From an uncultured Collinsella sp. (lineage in GTDB: Bacteria; Actinomycetota; Coriobacteriia; Coriobacteriales; Coriobacteriaceae), in NCBI GenBank assembly GCA_902468695.1, contig CABQZS010000160.1:1-5918 (forward strand): 5,918 nt of DNA, read 5' to 3'. The position numbers and the translations under genes are program-made. Shown here piece by piece: positions 5,029-5,918 of the stretch. Below the pieces are notes generated by a model. It ran no database searches. It saw only the letters and a program-made list of their open reading frames with translations, and was not told the origin of the DNA. Each line of letters begins with the position of its first letter. The first letter of the stretch is position 1.

Positions 5029-5044
5029 CGCCCCTGTTGGGGCG
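5029..5044 (+). other. GC-rich hairpin just upstream of the peptidase ribosome binding site
   Basis: CGCCCC (5029-5034) and GGGGCG (5039-5044) form a perfect 6-bp stem with a TGTT loop, ending two bases before the AAAGGAG site at 5047-5053. It may shape translation initiation. It has no T-run. Confidence 0.45.
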
Positions 5045-5060
5045 TCAAAGGAGACTGCAT

Positions 5061-5918
5061 ATGCCCACCACCTCAACCGACCCGCGCGCCGCTGCCGCCG
5101 CGCTGCTGGTGCCCGGCACTACCTGCCATGGCTTTGCCGTCGAGCGCTGTGAGACCGTGCCCGAGCTCGACTCGGACGCTTACGTGCTGCGACACACTAC
5201 CTCGGGCGCTCGCCTGCTGTACCTGGCGTGCGACGACGAGAACAAGGCCTTTGCCATTGGCTTTAAGACGCCGCCGGCCGATTCCACCGGTGTGTTCCAT
5301 ATTCTTGAGCACTCGGTGCTGTGCGGATCGGCCAAGTTTCCCGTCAAGGAGCCGTTCGTGGACCTGATCAAGAGCTCCATGCAGACGTTCCTCAACGCCA
5401 TGACCTACCCCGACAAGACCATCTACCCCGTTGCCACCACCAACGAGCAGGATCTGTACAACCTGATGGACGTGTATCTGGACGCGGTGTTCAACCCGGC
5501 CATCTATACCAAGCCCACCATTTTTGAGCAGGAGGGCTGGCACTACGAGCTGGACCTGCCGGAGGACGCCGAGGTCGACAGCAGCTCCGCGAGCCTGCGC
5601 GAGGGCACGCTGCGCTATAACGGCGTGGTGTTCAACGAGATGAAGGGCGCGCTGTCCGACCCCATGAGTGTGCTGGACGATGCCGTCAACGCCGCGCTCT
5701 ATCCCGACACCGCCTATGCGCACGAGAGCGGTGGCGATCCGCGCGCGATTCCCGAACTCACCTACGAGCAGTTCCTGGATACGCACGCGCGCCACTACAA
5801 TCCTTCCAACTCCTACATCACGCTCTACGGCGACCTGAACGTGGACCGCGCGCTGGCCTTTTTGGACGAGCGCTATCTGTCGCAGCCGAGTGCCGCGAGC
5901 CGCCGCATGGACGCCGCC
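5061..5918 (+). CDS. M16C (presequence protease/insulinase-type) zinc metallopeptidase, N-terminal part
   Basis: The first 286 residues of a protein that runs off the window; M16C enzymes are usually near 970-1000 residues, so this is about 30%. The inverted zinc motif HxxEH is H80-ILEH84, with E83 as catalytic base. The distal zinc ligand is probably E193 in VVFNEMKG. The surrounding signature (STGVFHILEHSVLCGSAKFP, KEPFVDLIKSSMQTFLNAMT, PDKTIYPVAT) is that of the PreP/Cym1 subfamily, which degrades unstructured peptides inside a closed chamber formed by two homologous halves. No signal peptide is seen (the N-terminus is Thr/Ala-rich but not hydrophobic), so cytosolic peptide turnover is likely. 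ATG 5061 has AAAGGAG (5047-5053) seven bases upstream. A long minus-strand frame inside it is a shadow caused by high GC. It probably marks core chromosome at the right side of the accessory block. Confidence 0.95.
   Translation, partial: MPTTSTDPRAAAAALLVPGTTCHGFAVERCETVPELDSDAYVLRHTTSGARLLYLACDDENKAFAIGFKTPPADSTGVFHILEHSVLCGSAKFPVKEPFVDLIKSSMQTFLNAMTYPDKTIYPVATTNEQDLYNLMDVYLDAVFNPAIYTKPTIFEQEGWHYELDLPEDAEVDSSSASLREGTLRYNGVVFNEMKGALSDPMSVLDDAVNAALYPDTAYAHESGGDPRAIPELTYEQFLDTHARHYNPSNSYITLYGDLNVDRALAFLDERYLSQPSAASRRMDAA

Noticed and set aside
4667..5060. Short open frames on both strands across the repeat region, giving repetitive peptides such as ESGYLDG and PNIHSR
   Set aside because: They are translations of the inverted 21-bp repeats, with no ribosome binding site and no recognisable domain; the DNA repeat explains them.
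5061..5070. Second copy of the tRNA 3' end (GCCCACCA) as an attachment site
   Set aside because: Only eight bases match, and they form the first codons of the peptidase gene; no longer identity to the tRNA end, and no integrase is present.
5073..5795. 240-residue minus-strand open frame inside the peptidase gene
   Set aside because: The Val/Gly/His-rich composition is typical of an antisense shadow in GC-rich DNA; the plus strand carries the HxxEH peptidase motif.

Overview
The window looks like chromosomal DNA of a GC-rich Gram-positive anaerobe. The strong AAGGAG-type ribosome binding sites, codon choice dominated by GCC/GGC/CTG, a tRNA with an encoded CCA end and an M16C-type peptidase fit an actinobacterium of the class Coriobacteriia (Collinsella-like). 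That placement is inferred from style and gene content, not from a marker gene.

Layout, left to right. Positions 1-37 are the 3' end of a tRNA gene, closed by a clear rho-independent terminator (46-82). Next is a block of accessory genes with mixed orientation: a DUF5710-type protein with two CxxC zinc knuckles (264-950, +); convergent to it, a small zinc-ribbon protein (988-1272, -) and an HNH endonuclease with a large N-terminal domain (1394-2476, -); diverging from the nuclease, a 163-residue protein that I do not recognise (2692-3183, +); convergent to that, a Schlafen/AlbA_2-HATPase-type ATP-binding protein with a C-terminal winged helix, lacking most of its usual N-terminal domain (3284-4453, -). 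The right end is the start of a large M16C metallopeptidase (5061 to the window end, +), probably a core gene.

The most unusual part is the gene-free stretch 4454-5060. Its left half (about 4492-4731) is AT-richer, full of ATCTCTC/GAGAGAT motifs, and carries nested inverted repeats: an 11-bp pair at its ends, a 23-bp imperfect hairpin, and a perfect 12-bp palindrome touching a plausible leftward promoter. It begins exactly where the ATP-binding protein loses its N-terminus. Its right half (4750-4924) holds six copies of a 21-bp repeat arranged as three 21+8+21 modules, two of them in inverted orientation, so that together they form a palindrome of about 130 nt. This resembles the composite organisation of REP/BIME-type extragenic repeats, though the sequence family is not one I can name.

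Functionally, the HNH protein is a candidate modification-dependent or other nuclease-based defence protein. It lies next to a tRNA gene together with two zinc-knuckle proteins of unknown role and a damaged regulator-like ATPase, which suggests a small variable (defence or genome-plasticity) locus between a tRNA gene and a conserved peptidase gene. I see no integrase, transposase or CRISPR array, and no complete named defence system.
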